Positions 17,701 through 25,159 of a DNA stretch of 36,031 nt are shown here, piece by piece. Both the position numbers and the translations under genes were made by a program. The notes beneath the pieces are model-generated. The model was given only the letters and a program-made list of their open reading frames with translations. It was not told where the DNA came from and made no database searches. Each line of letters starts with the position of its first letter. Position 1 is the stretch's first letter. This stretch comes from Actinomycetes bacterium. GTDB taxonomy: Bacteria > Actinomycetota > Acidimicrobiia > Acidimicrobiales > Palsa-688. The stretch is from contig JAJYMM010000183.1 of NCBI GenBank assembly GCA_021787035.1, forward strand, positions 1-36,031. Direction: 5' to 3'.

Positions 17701-18270
17701 GTGGCCGAGGCCAAGGGCGAGACCCTCCGCGAGCCTGCCGAGATCAAGATCGACATCCCAGTCACCGCGAACCTGCCCGACAGTTACGTCGAGCGAGAGG
17801 ACCTCCGCTTGGAGGCGTACCGCCGGCTCGCCACCTTGACGTCTCACGAGGAGGTCGACGACGTCCGGGCCGAGTGGGAGGACCGCTACGGGCCCTTGCC
17901 CGCGCCGGCTGAGGCTTTGCTTGGGATAGCGCACCTCCGCGCAGAGGCCGCACGCCTCGGGCTCCGGGAGATCTCCGTCGTGAGCGGCGGGATCGGCGGC
18001 CGTTCCGGCGGGCTCGTGGCAAGGATCTCGCCCATCACCTTGCGCGCGAGCGAGCAGGTCCGCCTCGGCCGTATCTGGCCCAAGGCCGTCTACAAGGAGG
18101 ACCAGTCCCAAGTGGTCGGGCCCCTCCCGACAAGCAACTTTGCGCCGGCCAAGGGCTCCCGTCCTGGGGGGGTTGCGGGGCTTAGAGGCCCGGCCGGGAA
18201 AGCTAGCGGCGGCGGCGGCGGCCCGGCCCAGGCGCTGGTCGAGATGCTCCAGGCACTCGTGCCCGCCTAG
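14713..18270 (+). CDS. mfd: transcription-repair coupling factor Mfd
   Basis: The product has 1185 residues, full length. Mfd pushes stalled RNA polymerase off DNA lesions and recruits UvrA. The N-terminus carries the UvrB-like domains (FPAWETLPFERVSPAPETMG). Around residue 490 begins the RNA-polymerase-interacting domain (DLKTGDYVVHFQHGVARFGG). The translocase has Walker A GDVGFGKTE near residue 642, DEEQ at 743-746, TASPIPRTLEMAL and LHQLRGRVGRAGQRAYAYLF. The C-terminal TRCF domain precedes a Gly-rich low-complexity tail (KASGGGGGPAQALVEMLQAL). GTG 14713 is the likely start. Confidence 0.96.
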   Translation: MATAFELASTASRLSQGPRPLAPLLARANRDPVLAAWLAGGERLVAVAEPAQPFVVAALAELSESRPIVVAMASASAAERLAREVGVWLGEDAVAFFPAWETLPFERVSPAPETMGRRLELMWRLRRLRDGAADADMPSVIVSSVRALLQRLGPHVEDTEPVVVQRGRQVDQQDLLSRLAGLGYRREYQVEHRGEMAVRGSIVDVFPSTAAAPVRVDLWGDEVDRLSEFGVGDQRSTRELEEVAIFGCRELLPTQEVRERAARLMEEEPWGASTWERLAEGHSFDGMESWLPWLTADEHLLADLLPAGARVVLAEPARMRQRAAEIADEEADLAGALATTWGAEGVFPRLHLDFDRLLARSGASVSMMVAVPEGPRSPVLTTRAWSPVAGGNEGVLSELRQLGSNKSMVAVCAETAATASRLSEALSAEGVTAPVVEVAAERTSVVVAPVDRGFSYPALGIGVLSESDLTGRRRPHRAPRARAATPETFFTDLKTGDYVVHFQHGVARFGGMVRRSIGNVERDYLLLDYRGDDKLYVPSDQVDALRPYTGGETPALSRLGGSDWAKAKDRVRRAVRQIADELVALYRERATASGHAFAPDTPWQTEMEQAFPYNETRDQLRAIEDVKSDMESPVPMDRLVCGDVGFGKTEIAIRAAFKAVQDGKQVAVLVPTTLLAAQHLQTFSERFASYPVKVEMLSRFLTPAEARAVVDGIADGSVDVVIGTHKLLASDVKYKNLGLLVVDEEQRFGVNHKEAIKKLSAGVDVLTMTASPIPRTLEMALTGIRDLSLITTPPAERRPILTYVGEFDERAVAEAVRRELLREGQVFYVHHRVHDIEQVAARVRELVPEARVAIANGQMDEGLLERVVLEFWEGRYDVLVCTTIIEAGIDMPTVNTLVVDRADMLGLGQLHQLRGRVGRAGQRAYAYLFYPQDRKLTEEAYERLRTIGEHNELGSGFKIAMRDLEIRGAGNLLGENQSGHIAAVGYDLYVQMVSEAVAEAKGETLREPAEIKIDIPVTANLPDSYVEREDLRLEAYRRLATLTSHEEVDDVRAEWEDRYGPLPAPAEALLGIAHLRAEAARLGLREISVVSGGIGGRSGGLVARISPITLRASEQVRLGRIWPKAVYKEDQSQVVGPLPTSNFAPAKGSRPGGVAGLRGPAGKASGGGGGPAQALVEMLQALVPA

Positions 18271-18280
18271 GCTCGCAAAC

Positions 18281-19327
18281 GTGAGACACACGAGACTCGC
18301 CGGCGCCGGCCTCTGCGCTGCCTTGGGCGGGGCATTGTTGGCCGGGTGTGGCACAGCCCCCTACGCCGCTACGGTGAATGGGGAGCCGATCTCCGTCCAA
18401 GAGCTCGCCGCCCAAGCGCGTGACTGGGCTTCTAGCCCCGCTTTCGTCAAGTTCCAAGACGCGCAGTTCCTCTCGGAAGAGCAGGCGGCTTCGTCCCAGG
18501 GGCAGACCAATGTCCCCCTCAACACGGTGGAGGGCAACGGGACCGGGCCGAACGTCTATGGGATGTACTGGACCACGGTCCAGCTGTCCAACATGATCAC
18601 CCAGATAGCGCTCCGCCAGTACTTGGGCAGCAAAGGCAAGTTGCCCTCGCAAGAGCAGTACGCAGCCGCCTGGTCCTCTGAATGGGCCAGCAACCCGCCG
18701 ATCTGGAGAGAGGTGGGGCGGTCTGCCCGCACGAGCGGGGCGACTTACGACGCCCTGCGTGCTCAGCTCGTGCCGGTCGCTACTGCCAAGGCGGACGAGC
18801 AGTTTTACGCGGCAAACAAAGCAGACTTCTGGACTTCGGTTTGCGTGCTGGAGGACGACATCTCGGTCGTAGGCAGCAATGGTTCCATAGACATGTCGGC
18901 CAGCCTGGCGCAGGCCCGGAAGGTCGCAGGGCAGCTCTCGAGTAACCCCTCTTCGCCGCCCGCCTCGGTCTCCGGAGGTAGTCGTTATTGCGACACGCCC
19001 GAGCAGCTCATCGAGCAGCCGCCCGCACTAACCTCCCTCGTAAACTCCCTCGCCCCCGGGCACACCGCCTATTTGCGTGAGAAATGGGGCTACAAAGTGA
19101 TCCAGGTGACGAGCCGGTCCCAAATCCCATACAGCAACGCGATCGCCGCTGATATCGAGGTCGTGACCAGTTACGGGGGCGCCCAGGGCCAGCCGAACAG
19201 CCAGACCAAGATCATCGACGTGCTAAAGAGCGCCAAAGTGAGGGTCAACCCGGAGTACGGCCTGTGGGCTAGTACCCTGCCCTCGCCCTACGCTCCCCAG
19301 GTCCTGCCGCCCGGTTCGAAGCCGTAG
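18281..19327 (+). CDS. SurA-like lipoprotein (periplasmic/cell-surface foldase type)
   Basis: From GTG 18281 the product has 348 residues. It opens with a lipoprotein signal: MRHTRLAGAGLCAALGG followed by ALLAGC, a lipobox with Cys at about residue 23. Next, YAATVNGEPISVQELAAQAR is the usual SurA_N start. A helical region with many Trp and Gln follows, and the C-terminal half (EWGYK-like EKWGYKVIQVTSRSQIPYS) resembles a parvulin PPIase tail but is degenerate, so catalysis is uncertain. It begins ten bases after the mfd stop and ends six bases before mazG, an operon position seen in relatives. It probably acts outside the membrane as a chaperone. Confidence 0.8.
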   Translation: MRHTRLAGAGLCAALGGALLAGCGTAPYAATVNGEPISVQELAAQARDWASSPAFVKFQDAQFLSEEQAASSQGQTNVPLNTVEGNGTGPNVYGMYWTTVQLSNMITQIALRQYLGSKGKLPSQEQYAAAWSSEWASNPPIWREVGRSARTSGATYDALRAQLVPVATAKADEQFYAANKADFWTSVCVLEDDISVVGSNGSIDMSASLAQARKVAGQLSSNPSSPPASVSGGSRYCDTPEQLIEQPPALTSLVNSLAPGHTAYLREKWGYKVIQVTSRSQIPYSNAIAADIEVVTSYGGAQGQPNSQTKIIDVLKSAKVRVNPEYGLWASTLPSPYAPQVLPPGSKP

Positions 19328-19333
19328 GCCTCC

Positions 19334-21079
19334 TTGCCGGGCCCATTACCCGTCTCGGGTGCCTCCGCTGCGGACGTCCCCGTCTCGGACGTCCCCGTCT
19401 CGGACGTCCCCGTCTCGGACGTCCCCGTCTCGGACGTCCCCGTCTCGGACGTCCCCGTTGTCACAGTTGTTGGGCTCGGCCCCGGCCGTCCCGGCCTCGT
19501 GACGAGCGAGGCCCTGGAGGCCTTGCGCTCGGCGAAAGCCCGATGGCTCCGCACGACGCGCCACCCTTCGGCCAGCCTCGTCGAGGGGACGCGGAGCTTC
19601 GACTACCTCTATGACAGCGCCGCAAGCCTGGAGGAAGTATATGAAGGCATCGTTCAGGCACTAGTCGTCTCAGCTGCCTCTGAAGGGGGAGTGGTCTACG
19701 CCGTGCCGGGCTCGCCCTCGGTGGCAGAGCGGAGCGTCGAGCTCCTGAGGGCAGATCCGCGAGTGCGGACCGAGGTGCTCCCGGGCGTCTCTTTCGCTGA
19801 CCTAGCCTTCGAGCGCCTCGGGGTCGACCCACTGGCAGTAGGGGTCACCATCGTTGACGGGCAGCGCTTCGCGCTCGACTCGGCCGGGCGAAGCGGCCCG
19901 TTGCTCGTTGGCCAATGCGACTCGGCCCACGTCCTCTCCGAGGTGAAGCTCGCGATCGCTGGCGCGCTCGAAGGCATGGTGCAAGGCGGGCCCCCGCCGG
20001 AGGTGGTCGTGCTCCAGCGCTTGGGGCTCGCAGATGAGGCTGTGTTCACGGTGCCGTGGGATGAACTTGACCGATCGGTCGACCCAGACCACTTGACGAG
20101 CATCTGGGTACCTGAGCTCGGCGCCCCTTTCGCCAGCGAGTTTGTCCGACTGGAGGAGCTCGGGCGGACGCTGCGGGAACGCTGCCCTTGGGACAGGCAG
20201 CAGACCCACGACAGCCTGACCCGGTACCTGCTGGAGGAGGCTTACGAGACCCTGGAGGCGATCGAGGAGCTCGGGCCCGACGGCACCGGGTACGAGCACC
20301 TGGAAGAAGAGCTCGGCGACGTTCTCTTCCAGGTCGTCGCCCACTCAGTGATAGCCGCCGAGGAGGGTCAGTTTGCGCTCGGGGACGTGGCCCGGAGGGT
20401 GCACGACAAGCTGGTGCGCCGGCACCCCCATGTCTTCGGTGAGGTCGTCGCCAACAGCGCAGAAGACGTGTCGCGCAACTGGGAACAGATCAAGCGCCGC
20501 GAGCGTGCCGAGCGCGGTTGGAGCGAGGCCGGTGCTGGGGAGGCCGGCGCTGGGGAGGCCGGCGCTGGGGAGGCCGGTGCTGGGGAGGCCGGTGCTGGGG
20601 AGGCCGGCGCTGGGGAGGCCGGCGCTGGGAAGGCCGGTTTTGGCGAGGCAGGTGCCGGTGGGCGCATGGGCGAGTACCCGAGCCTCATGGACGGCCTTCC
20701 CCGCAACCTGCCGGCGCTCCTCTACGCACACAAGGTCCAAGGACGGGCCGCGTCCGCCGGCTTTGACTGGGAGGGCGTCGAAGGAGCGCTTGCCAAGGTG
20801 GACGAGGAGCTCGCTGAGCTCCAAGAGGCGCTGGAGGGGGGTGCCGGTAAGGCGGCCCAGCGTGAGGAGCTCGGTGACTTGCTGTTTGCCGCCGTCAACC
20901 TTGCCCGCAAGCTCGACGTCGACCCAGAGGCAGCCCTTCGGGAGGCTGCTGCGAAGTTCCGCCGGCGCTTCCGCGCAGTGGAGGAACTCGCTCACCAGCG
21001 CGGCGATGACCTCTCGGAGCTCGGTCTAGAAGGCCTCGACCGGCTCTGGGACGAGGTCAAGGCGACCGAAGCGGGCTGA
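19334..21079 (+). CDS. mazG: tetrapyrrole-methylase-like/MazG fusion (nucleoside triphosphate pyrophosphohydrolase)
   Basis: The product has 581 residues. Residues 15-40 are five VPVSD repeats. VVTVVGLGPGRPGLVTSEAL starts a YabN-like SAM-methylase fold ending near residue 260. MazG domain 1 starts at CPWDRQQTHDSLTRYLLEEA (residue 284), with the metal ligands in EEAYE and EELGD. A linker of nine EAGAG-type units follows (residues 398-442), then PSLMDGLPRNLPALLYAHKV and MazG domain 2 with KVDEELAELQEAL and EELGDLLFAAVNLARKLD. It hydrolyses non-canonical NTPs to NMP and pyrophosphate. The only start before the methylase domain is TTG 19334, with a weak ribosome-binding site. Confidence 0.9.
   Translation: MPGPLPVSGASAADVPVSDVPVSDVPVSDVPVSDVPVSDVPVVTVVGLGPGRPGLVTSEALEALRSAKARWLRTTRHPSASLVEGTRSFDYLYDSAASLEEVYEGIVQALVVSAASEGGVVYAVPGSPSVAERSVELLRADPRVRTEVLPGVSFADLAFERLGVDPLAVGVTIVDGQRFALDSAGRSGPLLVGQCDSAHVLSEVKLAIAGALEGMVQGGPPPEVVVLQRLGLADEAVFTVPWDELDRSVDPDHLTSIWVPELGAPFASEFVRLEELGRTLRERCPWDRQQTHDSLTRYLLEEAYETLEAIEELGPDGTGYEHLEEELGDVLFQVVAHSVIAAEEGQFALGDVARRVHDKLVRRHPHVFGEVVANSAEDVSRNWEQIKRRERAERGWSEAGAGEAGAGEAGAGEAGAGEAGAGEAGAGEAGAGKAGFGEAGAGGRMGEYPSLMDGLPRNLPALLYAHKVQGRAASAGFDWEGVEGALAKVDEELAELQEALEGGAGKAAQREELGDLLFAAVNLARKLDVDPEAALREAAAKFRRRFRAVEELAHQRGDDLSELGLEGLDRLWDEVKATEAG
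19376..19450 (+). repeat. 15-bp tandem repeat, five copies, in the mazG N-terminus
   Basis: Five exact copies of GTCCCCGTCTCGGAC, encoding VPVSD, followed by a partial sixth. The unit keeps the reading frame and sits before the first structured strand. Confidence 0.95.
20525..20659 (+). repeat. 15-bp tandem repeat, nine units, in the mazG interdomain linker
   Basis: Nine units of GAGGCCGGYGCTGGG-type sequence encode EAGAG (seven times), KAGFG and EAGAG. They lie exactly between the two MazG domains. Confidence 0.95.
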
Positions 21080-21268
21080 AAGCTCGTCCATCTGGATTCC
21101 CGAAAGCCACATCGATCACAAATACGCCCGGTTTTGGGCAGAAAACGGATGGATGTGCGCTTTCGTGCAACCACATCATTGAGTTTTCGCGCTCGTCGGG
21201 GCCTGACGCGCTAAGCTCACTGTTCACTTGAAGAACAACTGTCACACGAGCAACAACTAGGGAACCCG

Positions 21269-21670
21269 ATGCGCTTTCGCTTTGCCTTAAAAGCGGCGCT
21301 TTGCCTGCTGGCACTATTAGGCGCCCTGTATGTTTTCGCCTACCCGGTGCGCACCTACCTCGCCCAGGAACGCCAGGTCGCACAGGTGGAGCGGACGATA
21401 TCGGTCCTAGGAGCGCAGGACGCCAAGCTCAACTCCCAGTACAAGCTCCTCCAACGGACCTCGTATGTGGACCAGCTCGCTCGGGCGGACTACGGCTACG
21501 TGAAGCCCGGCCAGCAGGCCTACGAAGTGCTCCCGCCGTCCAAACATGGCGGGTCCGGTCAGTCAGGGACGGCTCAGCCAGCAAGCCAAGGGGCAAAGGT
21601 GACCACGGCTCATAAGTCCCGTTCGTCTTCCCCCTGGTACGGCCCCCTAGAATTCTGGCATCACCTCTGA
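21269..21670 (+). CDS. septum formation initiator (FtsB/DivIC-like)
   Basis: The product has 133 residues: a short cytoplasmic start, one membrane segment (LCLLALLGALYVFAYPV, residues 12-28), a short coiled coil (QVAQVERTISVLGAQDAKL), then RTSYVDQLARADYGYVKPGQ and a Ser/Gly-rich tail. This is the FtsB/DivIC design, a bitopic divisome scaffold that works with FtsL and FtsQ. ATG 21269 follows AGGGAA by five bases. The usual actinobacterial neighbour eno is missing between mazG and this gene. Its stop overlaps the open frame of the next gene. Confidence 0.88.
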   Translation: MRFRFALKAALCLLALLGALYVFAYPVRTYLAQERQVAQVERTISVLGAQDAKLNSQYKLLQRTSYVDQLARADYGYVKPGQQAYEVLPPSKHGGSGQSGTAQPASQGAKVTTAHKSRSSSPWYGPLEFWHHL

Positions 21671-21761
21671 GAGCTTCGGCACCCCTGCGCCCTCGGAAGG
21701 CACCCGCCAGCAGGTAGCGGCTCTCCTTGGCCGCGAGCCTCGCGGTTCCTACGACGTAGTC

Positions 21762-23345
21762 GTGCGCGACGAGAACGGCTTGCCCGTGGTTATCCGCAAC
21801 GCCCCACTCCTCGAAGACGGCACCCCGATGCCGACCCGCTACTGGCTAGTAAGCAAGCAAGCGCGCCTGGCCGTGGACCGCCTGGAGGCTGCTGGTGGTG
21901 TGCGGGCCGCCGAGGCAGCAGTCGACCCTGAAGAGCTCGTGCTCGCCCACGCCAGATACGCGGCCGAACGCGATGGCGCCCTCCCGCCCGGCTGGGACGG
22001 CCCGCGGCCCAGCGGTGGGGTGGGGGGAACGAGGAAAGGCGTCAAGTGCCTCCACGCCCACTACGCCTCGTGGCTCGCAGGCGATGACGACCCAGTTGGG
22101 CGCTGGGTAGCCCATCGCTTGGGCGACGAGCTCCCCTGGAGGCTCGCCGTGAGAGTTGGCGTGGTGGGCGCTAGCGGCCCCGCGGGGGTGGCGGCAGGGC
22201 CGGCCGCCGTAGGGCCGGCCGCCGTAGGGCCGGCCGCCGTAGGACCGAGCGCCGTAGGGCCGAGCGCCGTAGGGCCGAGCGCCGTAGGGCCGAGCGCCGC
22301 AGGGCCGAGCGCCGTAGGGCCGAGCGCCGTAGGGCCGAGCGCCGTAGGGCCGAGCGCCGGCCCCACATCCTCGGTAAACGCCGGTGCCGTAGGGGAAAGG
22401 ACCCGCTTGAGCGGCGAGCGGAACAAACGGGATGGGCACCTTGGTAACGTCGCCGCCGTTGACTGCGGGACCCTCTCCACGAGGCTCCTGGTCGCGGGCC
22501 CTGATGGCAGGGCACTCGTGCGCCTCATGCGTATAACTGGCCTCGGCCAAGGTGTGGACTCCGCCGGCCGGCTCGCACCAGCGGCCACCGAACGGGTGCT
22601 CGCCGTCCTTAGGGAGTACAGGGGAGTGATGGACGAGTACGGCGTGGCCGACGTCGCAATGGTCGGCACCTCGGCACTGCGGGACGCTGCGAACCGCGCA
22701 GAATTCTCCGAGAAGGCGGCCGCGGTCGCCGGCACCGAGCTGCAGCTCCTGGAGGGCGAAGCGGAGGCCGCCCTCTCGTTCCTCGGGGCAACAAGCGAAT
22801 TGGACCCGGCCGGCGGCCCTTGGTTGGTGGCCGACATCGGGGGCGGCTCGACCGAATTGGCTTCCGGCCCTCCTTTGGTGGCGCGCTCGTTGGACTTGGG
22901 GTGCGTCCGTGTTACAGAACGCTTCTTGCGCCATGATCCGCCGACCCCCGTCGAGCAGAGCTTGGCCCGGTCGTGGCTGGTAGAGAAGTACCGGGCGGCC
23001 GAGGCGTCGCTGCCGGGGCTTAGAGGTGCCCGTTCCATGGTTGGCTTAGCCGGAACTGTGGCCGCCCTCGCTGCTTTCGACCAGTCGCTCGCCACTTACT
23101 CGCGTGAAGCCGTCCACCACTACCGGCTGGTCCGGGCCGCCGTCGAGAGAGCCCTGAGCGAGCTAGCGGCCCAGCCAGCTGCGGGTCGGGCTGGTCGCCC
23201 CGGCATCGAGGCCGCCCGCGCGCCCTACATCGTGGGTGGCACGCTGGTGCTCGACACCTTGATGGAGCACTTCGGCTTTGACGAGTGCCTGACGTCCGAA
23301 GCGGACATTCTGGACGGCTTGGTCATCGAGCTCCTGGCTAGTTAG
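21762..23345 (+). CDS. DUF501-Ppx/GppA fusion protein
   Basis: The product has 527 residues from the first conventional start, GTG 21762. Residues 1-130 are DUF501 (LPVVIRNAPLLEDGTPMPTR, then GVGGTRKGVKCLHAHYASWL). Residues 145-205 are AVGPS repeats. From residue 225 comes an exopolyphosphatase/GppA domain of about 300 residues: VAAVDCGTLSTRLLV, MVGTSALRDAANR, EGEAEAALSFLGA, VADIGGGSTELASG and VGLAGTVAALAAF. The family's DCGTNS reads DCGTLS here. DUF501 and Ppx are normally separate neighbours after ftsB; here one frame joins them. DUF501-like sequence (QQVAALLGREPRGSYDVVV) continues upstream of the GTG to about 21708 with no standard start codon. The Ppx part would degrade polyphosphate or (p)ppGpp. 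Confidence 0.88.
   Translation: MRDENGLPVVIRNAPLLEDGTPMPTRYWLVSKQARLAVDRLEAAGGVRAAEAAVDPEELVLAHARYAAERDGALPPGWDGPRPSGGVGGTRKGVKCLHAHYASWLAGDDDPVGRWVAHRLGDELPWRLAVRVGVVGASGPAGVAAGPAAVGPAAVGPAAVGPSAVGPSAVGPSAVGPSAAGPSAVGPSAVGPSAVGPSAGPTSSVNAGAVGERTRLSGERNKRDGHLGNVAAVDCGTLSTRLLVAGPDGRALVRLMRITGLGQGVDSAGRLAPAATERVLAVLREYRGVMDEYGVADVAMVGTSALRDAANRAEFSEKAAAVAGTELQLLEGEAEAALSFLGATSELDPAGGPWLVADIGGGSTELASGPPLVARSLDLGCVRVTERFLRHDPPTPVEQSLARSWLVEKYRAAEASLPGLRGARSMVGLAGTVAALAAFDQSLATYSREAVHHYRLVRAAVERALSELAAQPAAGRAGRPGIEAARAPYIVGGTLVLDTLMEHFGFDECLTSEADILDGLVIELLAS
22206..22355 (+). repeat. 15-bp tandem repeat, ten units, joining DUF501 to Ppx
   Basis: Ten 15-bp units of GCCGTAGGGCCGAGC type (the first with GGCC variants) encode AVGPA or AVGPS. 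The array lies exactly at the DUF501-Ppx junction and keeps the frame. Confidence 0.95.
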
Positions 23346-23418
23346 GCCCGCCAGACCCTTCCCGCGCCGCCACCGCAAGGGACGGCTCCTCCGGGTGGCC
23401 AGCAGTAGCATTCTCGGG

Positions 23419-24045
23419 ATGAACTGGGGCCACGCCGCCACGGCGCTTTACCCGGAACTCCGCGGACGGCGGGTACTGCTTCGGCCGCTTGGGCCGGGGG
23501 ACTTCGAGGCATGGCGCGAGGTCCGCATGCGGAGCCGAGACTGGCTGACAAAGTGGGAACCGAGGCCTGTCCCTGGGCAGCCCGACCCGGTTGTCGACCG
23601 GAGGGCGTTCGCCGCTCGCTGCGGTGCCCGCCAGCGCGAGCGCGAGCTCGGGACGGGTTACGGCTTCGGGGTGTTCGTGGACTCTCGCTTTGGCGGCGAG
23701 ATAAACATCTCGTCGGTGCAGCGCGGGCCGTTCCAAAATGCCTACGTCGGGTACTGGGTCGACGAGGCCATCGCGGGCCACGGTTACATACCAGAGTCCT
23801 TTGTCGTCCTCGCGAGGTTCGCTTTCGAGGACCTCATGCTCCACCGTCTCCAGGTCTCAATCATCCCGCGTAATGGCCCCAGCCTTCGCGTCGCCTCCAA
23901 GCTCGGCCTCCGGAACGAAGGCACCGCCGTCCGCTACCTCGAGATAAACGGGGTTTGGGAGGACCACGTCCGCTTCGCCATGACGGCCGAGGATTGGGCG
24001 GATCGGCGCGACGAACTGTTGGGCAACTGGATACTGCCCCGCTGA
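23419..24045 (+). CDS. RimJ-type GNAT N-acetyltransferase
   Basis: The product has 208 residues from ATG 23419 (a GTG at 23395 is an alternative). It contains LRGRRVLLRPLGPGDFEAWR, RSRDWLTKWEP, AYVGYWVDEAIAGHGYIPES, FAFEDLMLHRLQVSIIPRN and SLRVASKLGLRNEG. This matches ribosomal-protein-alanine N-acetyltransferase RimJ more closely than the protein at 5614. It transfers acetyl from acetyl-CoA to a protein N-terminus or small amine. It follows ppx in the same direction with a gap of 73 bases. Confidence 0.88.
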   Translation: MNWGHAATALYPELRGRRVLLRPLGPGDFEAWREVRMRSRDWLTKWEPRPVPGQPDPVVDRRAFAARCGARQRERELGTGYGFGVFVDSRFGGEINISSVQRGPFQNAYVGYWVDEAIAGHGYIPESFVVLARFAFEDLMLHRLQVSIIPRNGPSLRVASKLGLRNEGTAVRYLEINGVWEDHVRFAMTAEDWADRRDELLGNWILPR

Positions 24046-24145
24046 GGGCACGGTTCGGAGAGAGGCGGCCAAATCACGGCTTGGCAGCTGCGCTCCCGAC
24101 TAATGCCTTGAAGCTAACGATTGCTCTGCCGGCAGGCGGGGGCGG

Positions 24146-24220
24146 GTAGGCCAAGGGCCGGTAGGCGGGGGGCTGGTCGGCCAAGGGCCAGTAGGCCAAG
24201 GGCCAGTAGGCCAAGGGCCA
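24146..24220. repeat. 15-bp tandem repeat, five units, intergenic
   Basis: Five units of GTAGGCCAAGGGCCA type (the second is diverged) lie between the convergent RimJ-like gene and sodX, ending 20 bases from the sodX stop. The 15-bp unit equals that of the three coding arrays although nothing is translated here. Confidence 0.9.
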
Positions 24221-24240
24221 GTAGGCGAGGATCGCCCGGG

Positions 24241-24696
24241 CTAGAGCACCGGAGCCGACGACGCTTCAGGCGAGGGGACGTGGTCCAGGCGACCGGCTCT
24301 TGTCGCTGGGGCATACCTGTACACGGCTCTGCCGACGACGCTCGAAAGGGGGATCGGCCCGAAGTCCCTGCTGTCGGTGCTGCGGCCTGGGTTGTCGCCG
24401 GCCAGCCACGCCGAAGAGCCGTCGACCGCGGCCACGCGCTTCACTAGGGATCGCGCGGGCACCCGGGGGTCTGGCGCGATGACGACATCACCTGGGCGCA
24501 GACTTCCCAACCGGCGGGGCTTCCAGACGAGCAGCCGGTCGCCAGGCAGGAGCCACGGGGCCATGCTGTCGCCCACGACGGCGACGCGTTCGAAGCGGGA
24601 GGAGAGAGAGCGCAGGGCGAGGGCCGCCAACGCGAGGGCCGCCGAAAGGCGAATAGATCTCGACGCGCTATAGCGTGTGCCTTGACCGTGCCTCAC
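24241..24696 (-). CDS. sodX: nickel-type superoxide dismutase maturation protease
   Basis: The product has 151 residues of the S26 signal-peptidase fold. A short hydrophobic segment (residues 15-30) may anchor it. VVGDSMAPWLLPGDR holds the catalytic Ser44, and LVKRVAAVDG the catalytic Lys86; WLAGDNPGRSTDSRDFGPIP is box E of the family. It removes the propeptide of the Ni-SOD encoded divergently 43 bases away, exposing the N-terminal His that binds nickel. The GTG start at 24696 has no clear Shine-Dalgarno. The pairing with sodN makes the assignment firm. Confidence 0.93.
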   Translation of the reverse strand: MRHGQGTRYSASRSIRLSAALALAALALRSLSSRFERVAVVGDSMAPWLLPGDRLLVWKPRRLGSLRPGDVVIAPDPRVPARSLVKRVAAVDGSSAWLAGDNPGRSTDSRDFGPIPLSSVVGRAVYRYAPATRAGRLDHVPSPEASSAPVL

Positions 24697-24726
24697 GGGA
24701 TATACCCCACACTACATAGCACCACG

Positions 24727-24739
24727 AAAAGGAGCCCCA
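24727..24739 (+). promoter_or_regulatory. strong ribosome-binding site of sodN
   Basis: AAAAGGAG (24727-24734) stands five bases before the ATG at 24740, the best Shine-Dalgarno in this part of the window. The 43-bp divergent gap with sodX must hold at least part of both promoters; I cannot assign a -35/-10 pair with normal spacing. Confidence 0.7.
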
Positions 24740-25159
24740 ATGACCTTGCTGGCCAAAGTCCTTGTCCTCGCCGACCGGCTGAGCGAGCCACGGGCCGCGC
24801 ATGCGCACTGCGACCTGCCCTGCGGCGTGTACGACCCGGTCCAGGCGCGGGTTGAAGCCGACTCCGTCAAGGCCATCATGGAGAAGTACCACGCGTCAAA
24901 TGACGAGGCCTTCCGCACACGTGCCTTGATCATCAAGGAGGAGCGGGCCGAGCTCTGCAAGCACCACCTGTGGGTCCTTTGGACCGACTACTTCAAGCCG
25001 GCGCACCTGGAGAAGTACCCGGAGCTTCACGATCTCTTCTGGAAGGCAACGAAGGCGGCCGGCGACACCAAGCACACGGTCGACATTGCAGTGGCGGACG
25101 ACCTGCTACGCCACATCGCAGAGATTGACCGGATCTTCTGGGAGACCAAGAAGGGCTAG
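24740..25159 (+). CDS. sodN: nickel superoxide dismutase
   Basis: The product has 139 residues. It converts superoxide to oxygen and hydrogen peroxide in the cytoplasm. The propeptide MTLLAKVLVLADRLSEPRA plus AHA is followed by HCDLPCGVYDP, the nickel hook: after cleavage His23 becomes residue 1, with Cys2 and Cys6 as thiolate ligands. The remaining four-helix bundle reads ARVEADSVKAIMEKYH to LLRHIAEIDRIFWETKKG. Mature length is 117 residues, as in Streptomyces. The divergent sodX supplies the processing protease. It ends in convergent orientation against uspA. Confidence 0.97.
   Translation: MTLLAKVLVLADRLSEPRAAHAHCDLPCGVYDPVQARVEADSVKAIMEKYHASNDEAFRTRALIIKEERAELCKHHLWVLWTDYFKPAHLEKYPELHDLFWKATKAAGDTKHTVDIAVADDLLRHIAEIDRIFWETKKG

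Noticed and set aside
17053..18354. 433-codon open frame on the minus strand opposite mfd
   Set aside because: It is an antisense shadow of high-GC coding DNA; the plus strand encodes full-length Mfd with all motifs.
21222..21236. SOS/LexA-type box upstream of the ftsB-like gene (GTTC-N7-GAAC)
   Set aside because: Spacing does not match the known actinobacterial LexA box, and the arms are only four bases long.
22206..22355. Could the regular repeats be a CRISPR array?
   Set aside because: Units are directly adjacent with no spacers, translate in frame, and no cas gene is in the window.
21846..22934. 362-codon minus-strand frame opposite the DUF501-Ppx gene
   Set aside because: The apparent repeats in it are the reverse of the AVGPS minisatellite and no family is visible.
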